Shown here: one piece after another, positions 31,986-42,903 of the stretch
How positions within the stretch are numbered: position 1 is the stretch's first letter
How the letters are laid out: each line of letters opens with the position of its first letter
Origin: Hyperoodon ampullatus
Taxonomy: Eukaryota; Chordata; Mammalia; Artiodactyla; Ziphiidae
DNA length: 64,000 nucleotides
Direction: 5' to 3'
NCBI GenBank assembly: GCA_949752795.1
Contig: OX457061.1
Span: forward strand, 3,593,239 to 3,657,238
Notes under the pieces: model-generated
What the model was told of the DNA's origin: nothing
Databases searched by the model: none
The model's input: only the letters and a program-made list of their open reading frames with translations
Translations under genes and position numbers: made by a program

Positions 31986-32020
<35 letters not shown>
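31986..32020. repeat. (CA)n microsatellite
   Basis: Uninterrupted CA repeat of about 17 units. Confidence 0.97.
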
Positions 32021-32022
<2 letters not shown>

Positions 32023-32264
32023 CAGCATCTCCACCAAAACACTCACCTGACTTTCCCAGGGAATCTCACCCGCCATCGGAGGGACGTGCAAGGGCCCCTC
32101 TGGAGGCCACGGTAGCCCACCCGACCCGCCCAGCCTTCCCTCCTCCGCTGACCTTGGCCTTGGGCCACGCACAGCCCACACTCTGCCACGGCGCCCCCCC
32201 CCGGTCCCGCCAGCCCCAGGCCTGCCCCGAGCTGGCCACACAGGCCGTGACAGCCCCAGCGTCC
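32021..32264. other. GC-rich unique sequence, nothing recognised
   Basis: No gene or repeat recognised. Confidence 0.4.
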
Positions 32265-32410
32265 CTCAGTGCAGCCTTTGCACGCGTGCCCCACCCCGCG
32301 TCTACTCTGCACGCGCACGTCCACACACCCGCTCATACGTGTACACGCACACACTCACACACTTGCAAACACAGCACACACATGTCTTCACACGCTCACC
32401 TGGACACACC
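32265..32410. repeat. Degenerate CA-rich tract
   Basis: Repeated 'cacac', 'cacgcacac' and 'cacacactc' words with interruptions: a decayed CA microsatellite. Confidence 0.75.
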
Positions 32411-32438
32411 ACCTTCTTTCTCCTCCTCCCTCCCACAG

Positions 32439-32540
32439 GGGACCTTTGAGAGCCCCTTCATCAAGGAGGCCATCCTGGCACTCGGGCAGGATTCCGGCCC
32501 CTCCGCCATCTGCCGCAGCCCCCAGCCCGGTAGCCTCTGA
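32439..32540 (+). other. Weak candidate 3'-terminal exon (unidentified)
   Basis: A pyrimidine run at 32411-32435 ends in 'cccacag', a near-consensus splice acceptor (AG at 32437-32438). It is followed in phase 0 by 33 codons and a TGA at 32538-32540. The predicted peptide begins GTFESPFIKEAILALG and matches no family I recognise. There is no poly-A signal within the next 2 kb and no obvious partner exon upstream, where the same frame runs through the CA microsatellite. The acceptor may be coincidental in C/T-rich DNA. Confidence 0.12.
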
Positions 32541-34055
32541 GGGGTGAAGGGGAGCTGGCGCCCCACGTCCTGGGGTGACTCGGCCACTGTCCTGCTCTGC
32601 GTGTGGAGCCCAGTCTCCTCCCCTCTCCAGGCCTCCGTCTCCCCGCCTGCCCTGTGAGGCAGGGAGACCGTGCAGGGCCTCCAGGCCTCCTCCAGCTCAG
32701 TCCCCCCCGAATGCGGGTCCACATAGCTTCTCCGCGGCCCTGGGTCGCCCCCCGCAGGTCATGTGCCGGGAGGTGCCTCCAGCAGAGGCTCACGGGGCTG
32801 CCTCACCTCGCTCCGGCGAGCTCAATTCACGGCGGCATCAGCCCTTGGCAGTCGGCGATCTGGACCACAGCCCTCCCCTGGCTCTCTCCGTGGCATCCGC
32901 AGCTCTGGGAACGGTCCGGTTCAAGGCGAGAATGTCAGGTGCCCAGAGGGTGGAGGGCTGTGGGCCCCTCAGCCTCCCCAGCCTTGCGCAGCCCTATCCT
33001 ATCCGCTGCCCAAGCTGCCCCGGCTGCCTCGTCCAGTCCCCATTTGCCCTGCGAGCATCTGATGACGCCTCAAGGTGGTCACAGCTGCTCTCTGTCACCA
33101 AGGCTGCTCAGGGGTCCAAGGCCCCACAAATCCGCTTAGACTCTGCCTGAGGCCCCAGCAGGGCAGACGGGGAGGGACCCCATGGCCCTCTGAGGGCTCC
33201 TGGCTCAAGTGCTGGGGCCTCGGGGCCGAGCAGGAGGCACGTGGGGACCACAGCAGGGACAGAGCTGCCCTCTGGGCCCGCAGGGCCTGACTTTTCAGCC
33301 TGTCCCCGTGTCCACCCCCACTCCCCTCCCACAGCTCTGCCCGCCCACTCAACCCTGGAGGAACGTCTGCCCTCTGTGCTGAGACACACTGGGTGCCAGG
33401 GGGAGGCGTGACCCTGACCACGAAGCAGGGCCCCGCAACACACACCTGGAGGCGCCAGGTCCTCAGGGTAAGTTTCAACGCAGCCGAGTCTTCAGGAATC
33501 AGGAGACTGGATTCCCTCAGGAATCTGGGGAGTGGGCGTCCCACCCAGATGGAACAGGTGGGGAGAGACCACCAACAGGGCAGGAGACTCACTGTCCTTC
33601 AGGCCTAAGGGCTCCAGACACTGCAGGCCACCAAGCCTTTTCTGGAAACGAGATCCATGCAGAAGCCCCTGGGGTAGGACCCCCACGAGCCCCCAAGCCC
33701 CGCCCATCAGCCCCTGCTCCTGGGCATCCGAGACTCCACGGAGCCCCTTACAGGTGAGGGCCTCCGACAGGTGAGGCCCCAGGTAAAGTGCCAGTCCTGA
33801 TCCTGGGGACACACTTGCTTCACTCTGGACCCTGCGTGGTATCAGTTCTTCAAGTTATAGCCAAAAAAGGAACTGGTGTTGCTCTTTCTAATTGGATCAT
33901 TGGCTCAGAGGAGGGTGAGGCATCAGCCAAGAAGCAAAAAAACATGAAGGTCCCAGAACTCTGGGACCAAGGACAGCATCACAGCCCGGGAGTGAGAGAG
34001 GCTTTGGGAGGCGCCTCCCCTCTTCCCTGGAGCACTTCCCATAACTTTCCGCTCC
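32541..34055. other. GC-rich unique sequence, no gene recognised
   Basis: Open frames up to 191 codons (32575-33150) occur with overlapping antisense frames and no domain. No repeats were recognised except weak traces. Confidence 0.4.
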
Positions 34056-34470
34056 CAGCGAACTGACTGAGCACCTGCGGCACGCTGTGCTCACCTCTGG
34101 AGACGCGGCAGGGAAATCCATGTGCACTGAGCTTACGTTTCAGACGGAGGAATGAATAGAAAACATGTTAGGAGACCATAAGTCTGCCTGCCACTGGGGC
34201 TGCTGAAGGGGCTGCTGTGTGAGATGGGGGTCAGGAAGGCCTCTCTGAGAGGGGACAGTTAAGCATAGACTCGAATGAGTGAGAGAAAAACCATGGAGAT
34301 ACTGGGAGGACAGCAATCCAGCCTAGAGAACAACCCGTGCAAAGGCCCTGTGGCAGAGGCAGCTTGGGGTGCTTGGAAAGGAAGGCCAAGTGGTGGCAGG
34401 GCAACGGGCAGGGGGGCAGTGATGGGAGGAGAGGCAGGCAGGGGGTGTCCAAGGCACCCCCAGGGGCTTG
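34056..34470 (+). repeat. Ancient mammalian interspersed repeat
   Basis: 'actgactgagcacctgcggc', 'gcactgagcttacgtttcag', 'tcaggaaggcctctctgaga', 'gtgcaaaggccctgtggcag' and 'cttggaaaggaaggccaagt' occur in the order known for a widespread old mammalian repeat. I am sure of the repeat but not of its family name (L2-related or other). Confidence 0.65.
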
Positions 34471-35139
34471 GGGGCGCAGCCCCGAGTCACGCGTCACACT
34501 CTCGGCAGCCAGGAGGGCACCAGCCCCACCGATAAGGGTGTGGGCTGCCCTCCACCCCCGAAGCACAGAGCACCATTCTGTCTTATTTGACCTTTCAGAA
34601 TCTTCCTTATTACAGCAGGCAGAGAAGCAACCGCACACATCAAAAGGCTTTCTCTCTCCCCACCGTGGGTGGTGGCTGAGGGCAGAAGAAAGCAGCCAGG
34701 TTGGACTCAGAAAAGGAGTCGGGAACGGGGAAAGTGGCTCTTTTTCTTTTCTTTCCTGAGAGAATAGTACGTCTCTCATCTCCTTGTGCAATCAAGGACC
34801 ATCAGCCTCTGTCCCCAGGGCCGACATGGTTAGTTATAGAACCAGGAATGAGCCAGAAGACGGCCAGGAGGGGAAGGTCAACATCACAGCTCCTGGGAGG
34901 AGGGAGAGACAGAGGAGGGATCCATCCTGGCCACAGGGAGACGGAGGCTGAGCAGACATGCTAGGGGCTCCAGGCTGGGTCCGGCCCAGGTGCACCCAGG
35001 GATCCGACGTCGCCAGCCTCGGGCTCGCTCTCACCTCCAAGTGGACCCACAGGTGAGGGTGGGCAGGTGAGGCACCTGCAGCGCAGAGCTGCTGCAGAAC
35101 CACCTCTCGGACCTGCACCAAACAGGCTCCACGTCATGT
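34471..35139. other. Unique sequence, nothing firm
   Basis: 34565-34650 ('cttatttgacctttcagaat') is a small AT-richer pocket. No gene or repeat recognised. Confidence 0.35.
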
Positions 35140-35201
35140 GGCCAGAAAGTTAGACCAAATCCCATTGCGGGTCCTGCTCCCAGCCAGTTGGCTGTCGGGT
35201 G

Positions 35202-35224
35202 GCATGCTTTAATAAAAAGCATGC
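35202..35224. repeat. Perfect inverted repeat (hairpin)
   Basis: 'gcatgcttt', a 5-base 'aataa' spacer and 'aaagcatgc' form a perfect 9-bp stem. The outer GCATGC is itself palindromic. Confidence 0.9.
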
Positions 35225-35248
35225 AGGGCAATAAAAATAAGTGTAGGG

Positions 35249-35282
35249 AAAACAGTCCACTAGCTGCTGCCACTAGCTGCTG
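35249..35282. repeat. Short direct repeat 'actagctgctg'
   Basis: 'cactagctgctg' occurs twice, 14 bases apart, just before the MIR-like block. Confidence 0.8.
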
Positions 35283-35400
35283 GGTGGTCCTGGGCAAGCT
35301 TCCTCACCCCACCCGCACGGCAGGTGCCCCCCTGACAGATGAGGCTGTGTCTGCCCTTCCCGAGGTGACAGCAAAGCCAGAACATCCTTTACAATCACCA
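35265..35400 (-). repeat. MIR SINE (reverse)
   Basis: 'gtggtcctgggcaagcttcc' and 'cctgacagatgaggctg' match the reverse MIR order ('...ccttgggcaagttac...'). Confidence 0.45.
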
Positions 35401-35639
35401 GGCTAGAGGAGCGATCGTCTCGAGGGAGGTCACAAGTGGCCTGTGTGAGCCTCTGTGGCCTCACGATCCCTTGAGGGAGACTGTGCAGTCACGGATGCAA
35501 TGTCAGCCTCATTGTCACTGGAGGGGTTGGGGTGTGCCGGCCGTAGGGACCAGTGGTGAATGATACACAGAGGGTCACAAGGGATCACCCCACAAGGAGC
35601 ATCTGGATGCCATTCCCCGTGGAAGAGGTACCGACGAGG
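35401..35639. other. Unique sequence, nothing recognised
   Basis: No feature recognised. Confidence 0.35.
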
Positions 35640-35800
35640 TCCAGAGCTGCTGTTTCATGAGCACATAGGACATGCAAGCACTTGACTGCCTCCGGTCCCT
35701 GCACATCCCTGCAAGGTGGAGCTATTATCCCAGCTCTGGAGATGGACAAACGAGGTCAGGCAGGGCAGGCTGGCCACCTCTGGTCCCCCAGGTGTAGGTC
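35640..35800 (+). repeat. MIR SINE fragment
   Basis: 'tccctgcaaggtggagctat', 'tatcccagctctggagatgg' and 'acaaacgaggtcagg' fit the MIR core. Confidence 0.5.
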
Positions 35801-35904
35801 CTTCTGACCCCACTCCTGTCCCCCCATGCTTCCGGCCCATGGTTAAGTCAAGAGAGGTGCATGAGTGTGGTGCTTTAAATCATCCTCTTTTAAGATGTGT
35901 TATA

Positions 35905-35944
<40 letters not shown>
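35905..35944. repeat. (TG)n(TA)n microsatellite within L1
   Basis: About seven TG units followed by about 13 TA units. Confidence 0.95.
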
Positions 35945-36313
35945 ATGGTATGTATACACAATGGAATATTACTCAGCCATCAAAAAGAATGAAATAATGC
36001 CATTTGGAGCAACATGGATGGACCCAGAGATTATCACACTGAGTGAAGTAAGTCAGACAGAGAAAGACAAATACCATATGATACCACTTATATGTGGAAT
36101 CTAAAATACAATACAAATCAACGTTTCTACAAAACAAAAACAGATTCATAGATATAGAGAACAGACTTGTGGTTGCCATGGGGGCGGGGGGGAGGGAGGG
36201 AAGGAGTGGACGTTTGAGATTAACAGAGGAAACTATCGTATAGAGAATGGGTAAGCAAGGTCGTACTGTACAGGACACGGAACTATATTCTGTGACAAAC
36301 CATAATGGAAAAG

Positions 36314-36328
36314 AATATATATATATAC

Positions 36329-36361
<33 letters not shown>
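36314..36361. repeat. (AT)n microsatellite within L1
   Basis: AT repeat interrupted twice by 'ac'. Confidence 0.95.
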
Positions 36362-36454
36362 ACTGAGTCACTTTGCTGTACAGAAGAATTTAACAAAACA
36401 CTGTAAACCAACTAGACTTCAATAAAATTTTTAAAAAATAAATCACCCTCTTTT

Positions 36455-36934
36455 CTGTCCTTTCTTTATCCTCTGGTCCCCTGGGAGGTAGAGACCTCTC
36501 CTCAGTTAAACTGGGAGGAAGAAGCGGAAATTATTTACAAGGTTCTCCCGGCCACGTGTGGGAAGGGGGCTCTTGGACGCAGCCAGTGGTCCGCCCTGCC
36601 TCATCTTCAGGTGTTCTCACAGCTGCCTCCTCCAGAAATCCCAGGGCGGCCCCTGACCCGCGGGGAGAGCCTCCGGGCTTTCAAAGACACACAGTGACCC
36701 AGCTCCTCCCACCTGCTCCACCCCCTGGGCCATCATCTTTGCAAACTGCTCCTGTCGCCGTGAGCAAATGACACATGGAAATCACTGGACAGACTCGTGG
36801 CCACGAGTCAGTGCCCAGGGAGATGCAGTGTGATGGGCCTTAGCCACCCTCTTCCTGAATCGTGTCCTCGCTGGAAAGGTCTGATGGGACTGGGGGACAG
36901 CTGTGGGGTGCGGTGCTGGTACAGACTGGCAGCT
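36455..36934. other. Unique sequence, nothing recognised
   Basis: No gene or repeat recognised. Confidence 0.4.
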
Positions 36935-37045
36935 CACTTTCACTCCATTAATTCATTCCCCATGTGTGTCCCAAGGGCCCTCCCTGTGCCAGGGGCTACA
37001 CGCGCCATGAGGACCCAGGCCCTGTGCTCGGGGTCCCTCTGTCCA
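36935..37045 (+). repeat. Ancient mammalian repeat fragment (same type as 24755)
   Basis: 'ccattaattcattccccatg' and 'ccctgtgccaggggctacac' match the 'gtgccaggcactg' type repeat. Confidence 0.4.
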
Positions 37046-37149
37046 GCGAGTGGGTGGGGCTGGACTGGCTCCCATCACTGGGCAGGGTCAGCGCAGCCCC
37101 TCACACACCAGGCGGAAAACTCCTCCTCTCTGGTACCACGAAGCACCTT
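37046..37149. other. Unique sequence, nothing recognised
   Basis: No feature recognised. Confidence 0.35.
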
Positions 37150-37330
37150 GTGTGACAAGTCACAGAGAGTAAGGCCACCATAGTGATAATCTTGAATCTG
37201 CTCTGTTTTAAATAAAAATTCAAACGTTTTACTTGAGATGATGTACTGAACAAATGAATTTATTCCCCTCCCCACTCCAATTCCATTAGAGAAAAACTTA
37301 TTTTGAAAGAATAAATCTCAACTGTCTTTC
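37150..37330. promoter_or_regulatory. AT-rich block, origin unclear
   Basis: 'ttttaaataaaaattcaaac' and 'ccaattccattagagaaaaa' lie just left of the decayed L1. It may be a conserved non-coding element or an unrecognised part of the L1. Confidence 0.2.
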
Positions 37331-37564
37331 TCTCCAAGCCAGGATAGAATGACGGGGGCTGGTTTATCCTCCTGCCTCAGGCCACTAGAACAACCAGGAA
37401 AAATACATGAAAGAATGGTTTTCAGACAATGCCCAACCAGCAGCCCGAAACGTGGCCCAAGAGAGAAACGAAGCAATGTAGGGGGCCCTACACGTGCCCC
37501 ACCTGGGGCCCAGCCTCCGGACACTCAGGGCACAGGGGAAAGGGCTCAAAAGATGTAACCTCAG

Positions 37565-39690
37565 CTGTGGGTCAGGATTCACCCGATGGCTTCACGGGTA
37601 AATTCTACTGGAACACGAACCCCACACTAACTCATCCAGGAAGGCAAAGAGGAGGGAGGTCTTCCCAGCTCATTCTATGAAGCCAGCGTCACCCTGATTC
37701 CAAAGCCAGGCCAGGACTTTACAAGACATTACAAGAAAAAAATGACAGCCCAATTGGCTTTACAAACATAGTCACACAAATCTTCAACAAATGAGAGCAA
37801 ATTGAAACCCACGGTATATACAAAGGACAGCACACCATAACCGGGCAGGTTATATCTCAGGAACACAGAGTTGGTTTAACATTTGCTAACCAATCACTGC
37901 AATTTACTACATTAACATAGATACATACATACATACATAGGTAGATAAATAGATACATACATAGACACATAGATAGATAAAGAAAAATCATTTGACAAAA
38001 TCAAGCATCCATTCATGATTAAAATTCTCAGCCGACTGAGAATGGTGGGGAATTTTCTTAACCTGATAAAGGGCATCTACAAGAAATCTACAGCTGAAAT
38101 CATACTGAACAGTGAAAGACTGGATGCTTTTGCCCTAAGATTGGGAATGAAGCAAGAGTGTCCACTCTCATCACTTCTGCCCCACATTGTAGGGAAGGTC
38201 ATGGTCGGAGCAGCAAGACAGGAACAAGCAATAAAATGCACACAGATTGGAAAGGAAATAGTTAAGTGGTGTCTATTCAAAGAAGACAAGATTGTCTAAG
38301 TAGAAAATCTAACAGAATAGACAGAAAGCTACCAGATCTAATAAGTCAGTTTATTGATTTCACAGGACAGGAGGAAATACGATCTATTTTATTTCTATAT
38401 GCCAGCAACGATCCATCAGAAATGAACATTTCTTTTTAAATACTATGGAAAAGAGCATTAACAAAATACTTGGAGACAAATATAACAAAATATGTTCAAG
38501 ACCTGTATGCTGAAAATAATAAAATGTTGCTGAAAGAGCTTAAAGAAATCCTAAATAAATGGAGAGAGAGAGAGAGCACGGTTATGAATTGGAAGATCTT
38601 ATATTGTTAAAAATATCAATTTTCCCCAAATTGATCTATAGATTCAGCACAATCCCGATCCAAATCCCAACAGGTTTTCTATCACAGAAATTGAGAAGCA
38701 TATTCTAAAATTTATATGGAAGAACAAAGGACCTGGAATAGTCAAAACAATTTTTTTTAAAAGATCAAAGATAGCAGACTTCTGTGGCCTGGCTTTAAGA
38801 CTTATTATTTAATTATAATAATCAGGACAAAGAGAGACATATAGATTAATGGAACAGAAGAGAAATTCCAGACATAGACCCAAACATAGGTACAGTCATT
38901 GATTTCAGAAAAAGATGCAGTAAATACAACGGGGGACGTATCGTCTTTTCACCAAATGGCATTGGCACAATTAGCTACTTACATGAAGAAAAAAATTAGA
39001 TCCATATCTCATAGCATTCACAAAAAATTCAGAAGAATTAAGGATGCAAACATTAATAGACTATAAAAGTTTTCAGAAGAAAATAGAGAAGACATTTTTA
39101 TATTCTTTGGGAAAGGAAAATGTGTAAAGTAAAACATGAAACCTGGAAGCCATAAAGAAAATGATTGGCATATTTTACTCTTAAAACTTTTTTATATCTT
39201 CCATTCGACCAAAGACACTATTTTAAAAATTCAGCAGACAGGTAACAGACTGGAAGAAAATATTTACAACCCCTGAAATAAACAAGGGATTACTATTTAG
39301 AAAATATGAAGAGTACTTACAAGTAAATAAGAAAATTATGACAAACCCAATAGAAAAATAAGCAAAAATTGTAAACCGGCAACTCAGAGGGGGGAAAATG
39401 CAATTAGCATCATTTGAAGAATTCAAATTAAAGTAATAAGATACTATTTTTGTCTCTAAATTAACAAAAATGTAAAATAGTGAAAATATCCAGTACTGGC
39501 TCCAGCGTGGGGAAGGAACCACGGTCAGAGCACCCATGTAATTTGTGTAAATCTGTAAAGTCTATTTATTGGGTGATTTTGCAATGCTAACAAAAATTGT
39601 AAATGAGCATACACTTTGATTGCACAAATTCATTTCTAGGAATCTAGCCCACAGAAAGTCAAACATGTTCACAAAGATGGATGACTATAT
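37565..39690 (+). mobile_element. Ancient L1 (L1M-type) ORF2 remnant and 3' UTR, decayed
   Basis: About 2.1 kb of AT-rich sequence follows the order of L1 ORF2 from the reverse-transcriptase region onward. 'gtaaattctactggaacacg' and 'gccagcgtcaccctgattcc' come first, then 'atcatttgacaaaatcaagc', then the stretch coding for the region after the catalytic motif ('ctgaacagtgaaagactgga'), then 'gattcagcacaatcccgatc' and the 3' UTR. Stops and frameshifts are frequent in every frame, so it makes no enzyme. The longest surviving frame is 94 codons (38015-38299). The element lacks its 5' half. Confidence 0.85.
37918..37981. repeat. (ATAC)n/(GATA)n microsatellite within L1
   Basis: Tetranucleotide 'atac' units followed by degenerate 'agata' units. 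Confidence 0.9.
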
Positions 39691-39743
39691 CTTAGACTAA
39701 ACCTTTGAAAACTCAAAGATAGATCTGATTCTCTGACATGTCC
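39686..39743. repeat. Segment shared with 27268-27332
   Basis: 'cttagactaaacctttgaaa' through 'gtcctcacgtg' is about 90% identical to the segment right of the SINE at 27.26 kb. Here it lies directly after the L1 3' UTR. Confidence 0.85.
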
Positions 39744-39774
39744 TCACGTGCTGTTCCCACTGCATGGAGACATC

Positions 39775-39861
39775 TTCGCCCACTCATGGCCTAGAGAACT
39801 CCTATTCTTCCGCAAAACCACAGCTAACATGCCCTTCTCTTATTAACCAGTCCCTCTCTCC

Positions 39862-39902
<41 letters not shown>

Positions 39903-39960
39903 AACATCCTTCTGAACAGGGGTGTATGGAGCTTGCCTGTGGCATCCCTAGCACTTCGCA
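39775..39960 (+). repeat. L2-like fragment interrupted by a TG microsatellite
   Basis: 'ctagagaactcctattcttc' and 'cgcaaaaccacagctaaca' resemble the L2 stretch '...actcctattcatccttcaaaacccagctc'. Confidence 0.4.
39865..39901. repeat. (TG)n microsatellite
   Basis: Uninterrupted TG repeat of about 18 units. Confidence 0.97.
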
Positions 39961-40719
39961 GAGAGCCTGGCTCGGGGCAGGGCTCAGTGTACGTTCAGAA
40001 GCAACTGTCTTTTGCGCCCAGTGGTTCTCCAGGAGACCCAGAGGCTGCAGAAGGGATTCTGCAGGGCCTTCCTGGGCGAGGCCTGAGTGCTGAGAGTCTC
40101 TGCACACCTGTTCCTCGATAGAGAGCTGGCTTAAATCGGTGTCGGCTCTGACACGGAGAAGCCAGCTAGCTTCTTTTCTAAGTCAGGGACGGAGAGCTGT
40201 CCTCCAATCAGAGAGACTGCCGGCGCCAGGAAGCAGGTGGAGAAGGTATTTTGGGGTTTGGAAGAGGCCCCCAGAGCCTGTGATATCACACAGAGTAGGC
40301 GGCCACCTACCCTACCTAAATATAAAGCCGGTCTCAGGCTGCCAGAGCCGCCTCCCAGCTGAGCAAACCCCCCATCCACAAGGGGAGCGCTGGCTGGCAT
40401 CCTGCTCAAGCCTCCCAGACCACCACCCTCTGCTGGAAGCCACTCCCTCCTGCCCCATCCTGTTTCCAGGTTTGATCCTCACAGAGGCTTGGCTGCTTGG
40501 AGAACTGATGGTGTGTTCGTGAGACATAAAAAAGTACATGAAAGAAACCCACCCAAGGCCACGCCTCTGACATTCATTTTAAAGCCTCTGGGGCCTCTGC
40601 TTGAATTTTCCTTTTTCAGGGTTTACTGGGTCCTCCCTTTTATTTCACGGCCCCAAGGATGTGCAAGGTCATCCCTTCCGAAGCTCCATCAGCACAGGGA
40701 AAGGAGCAGACACCACAAT
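39961..40719. other. Unique sequence, nothing recognised
   Basis: No gene or repeat recognised. Confidence 0.4.
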
Positions 40720-40860
40720 TCAAGGGCCTGGGCTCCAGATGGGCCCTTCTTTGCCTAACATGTGATGGTGGGCCAGCTGCTTCACCTCTGCGTCCCCCCT
40801 GCTACGGCAGGGCGGTCACTCCCGTGCCGGGGAGAGCCTCGCACACGGGAGGCGCCCATT
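40720..40860 (-). repeat. MIR SINE (reverse), diverged
   Basis: 'ctccagatgggcccttcttt' and 'gccagctgcttcacctctgc' follow the MIR reverse order loosely. Confidence 0.35.
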
Positions 40861-41649
40861 TAACTCTGGCAGGAAGACTGCTTCGTGAACATCCAGCGTG
40901 ATGGCATTCCGGGCCAGTTCCTTTGGAAGCCTGACAAATCGGAGCTGACTCTGCATTGTAGCACCGTCCAAAACGGACTCCTGTCTCCTGGGCAGCCCCT
41001 CTGTATCCAGGCGTTCAGATGCTCCGGTGAAGGTTAGCCAAGCCTGCCACCAGGTCGCACAGCCCACACCTCGGTCAGGAGGGAAGGCGGAGGGAAGACC
41101 TCGCAGCCCCAGATGGTGCTTCCTGTGGCAGGTTGCGATTCCCTCGGAAACCAGGAGACCACGCAGCCAGGAACACAGCAGCTATGTTAGTCACACCAAA
41201 TCGGCCTGCAGAACCGGAACCCCTCGTGGGCTGGGGAACAAGGAACACCCTGTCTTCCCGACAGGGAAGGATGCCCCGGGGGCATCCTTCAGGCCCTGCT
41301 CCTGAAGTGTGAGCCAGCTGCTACAGATCATCCCGGCGGGTGGGAGGATTCTCAAGGACAAATCTAATCTCGTTCTGTTTCCCATGGAGCAAAGAGCCTG
41401 TCACTCTCTGCGGAAAGCGACCTTGCGCCCTCCCTTCTTTCCTTCCTTCCACATTGACTGCTCCCGGCTCCGTGTGTGTCCCAGGGCATCTCCCCTTACC
41501 CCCACCCCTGCTCCCATGTGCCCTATTGCCCCTGTCCCCCTGGACTCCTGCGGCTCCTGCTGTCACCCCTGCCCCGTCCTGCCTGCTGGGCCCCTTCTTC
41601 TCCCTCTGCTGTCCAAAGCGGGCAGTGGTACGGGGAGTGTGAGGACGTG
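40861..41649. other. Unique sequence, one short exact repeat
   Basis: No gene recognised. The 18-mer 'gcttcgtgaacatccagc' at 40880-40897 recurs exactly at 42197-42214. Confidence 0.4.
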
Positions 41650-41740
41650 GACAACAGCAAGTGACCCTAAGCTCCTCTCTGAGCTTCCGTTTCTTCCTGG
41701 GGGAAGTAACTGGGGTCGGGGGAGGGCTGAGATGGAGAAA
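41650..41740 (-). repeat. MIR SINE fragment (reverse)
   Basis: 'gtgaccctaagctcctctct' and 'gagcttccgtttcttcctgg' match reverse MIR. Confidence 0.5.
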
Positions 41741-41815
41741 CAAGGGGCCCATCTGGGCACCCGGGGGAGCTCCGGTGACAGTGGTGATGTTTTAGCTATT
41801 GTCAGGAAAATGGTC

Positions 41816-41838
41816 CACATACATACATACATACATAA
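41816..41838. repeat. (ACAT)n microsatellite
   Basis: About five and a half tandem 'acat' units. Confidence 0.9.
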
Positions 41839-42903
41839 ATCTCCTGGGGGATGATCCCTGGGACTTTGCAGGGACCCCGGCACATGTCTCATGGTCAGCA
41901 TCTCAACCTACCAGCCAGGAGGATGACCCAGGCCAGCCCAGCAACCCCCAGCCTCTCGTGATGGGTTCTCCCTCCACCCCAAGGCAGCCAGTGAGTCTGC
42001 CCAGGTGACTTACTCCAGCCACGCTCTGGAATGAGCATCCGTGGCCCATCTCTGGTACATGACCCTGTGGACCCAGCACTAACCCCACATTGACTTCCTG
42101 GGGAACGCATCTCGGGCCCCCTCTCCAGTGTGGGATCCGGGACCGACTCCAAGCCAGGTGACCTCTGCTACCCACCCTTGGGTCATGCACAGCCCAGCTT
42201 CGTGAACATCCAGCAGCTCTGTGCTCAGGAGGCCCAGCTCTCGCACAGCTACCCCACCAGGATTTGCCAGTAACCAGCAGTGTGGGGTTTTCTTTTTTGA
42301 TGATGGGCTTTTTCCCCTCTGGGGTGGAGGAAGTTGCTAGAATACAGCCCATGGGTCCCCTCCTTTCTCATAGGCTAGAACTTAGGGGAAACACCTTTCT
42401 GGTTTCAGAGATTTATTAGCTTTTCGAAAACCTTCTTCTCCTTGATTCCAGGCTTTTTGTGCACAGGCTGGTGATTTGGACCCTGCTTTTCTCTGCCTGG
42501 CTGAGAGCCTCGAGGCGGCCATAACGCCTGGCTCTGTGGTCCCCCAGGCAGGTGAGGCGGGTGATGGATGGTTTGCCTGGAGCTTCAGAGAGTCTGAGCG
42601 CAGGTGGAACAGTCCAGGCGCCCACCGCCCACGAAGAGCTCCTGAGCCTCTGAAATGAGAAGTGTCTCTCCTGGGCCTGAGTGCGGGATGCCAGGCAGTC
42701 ACTATGACAGCACCTTTGGGGCAGGACGGTGTCCAGGTGACGGCTGCAGCTTTGGGCCACACGGATCGGAGTCTGGACCCCCCTCTGCCCGCAGCCCTGC
42801 ATGTCATAGCAAACGGCCCAGCTTCCTAATCTGAGTGGCGGGGTGACCCTTGGGAGCTCGTGAGAATGAGACACAGCCCGTTCGACATCACCGATACTAA
42901 TGA
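41839..42903. other. Unique sequence, nothing recognised
   Basis: No gene or repeat recognised. It holds the second copy of the 18-mer at 42197-42214. Confidence 0.4.

Larger units (their letters stand above)
35892..36439 (+). mobile_element. 5'-truncated L1 (3'-UTR only)
   Basis: 'atggaatattactcagccat', 'acatggatggacccagagat', 'agaacagacttgtggttgcc' and 'gtaaaccaactagacttcaa' form the L1 3' end. It contains two internal AT/TG microsatellites and ends 'ataaaatttttaaaaaa'. It is bounded by a 15-bp duplication, 'aaatcatcctctttt' (35877-35891) and 'aaatcaccctctttt' (36440-36454), with one mismatch. This is a classic target-primed insertion, too short to encode protein. Confidence 0.95.

Noticed and set aside
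31746..32540. 264-codon open frame
   Set aside because: Runs straight through a (CA)n microsatellite and CA-rich tract, giving Thr-His repeats. Only the last 34 codons were kept as a weak exon candidate.
38015..38299. 94-codon frame with reverse-transcriptase-like content
   Set aside because: It is a surviving piece of a decayed L1 ORF2 with stops and frameshifts on both sides, so not a gene.
41476..41664. Apparent exon ending in a cysteine/tryptophan-containing peptide after a splice-like acceptor
   Set aside because: The 3' part is a reverse MIR fragment, which explains both the acceptor-like tract and the short frame.
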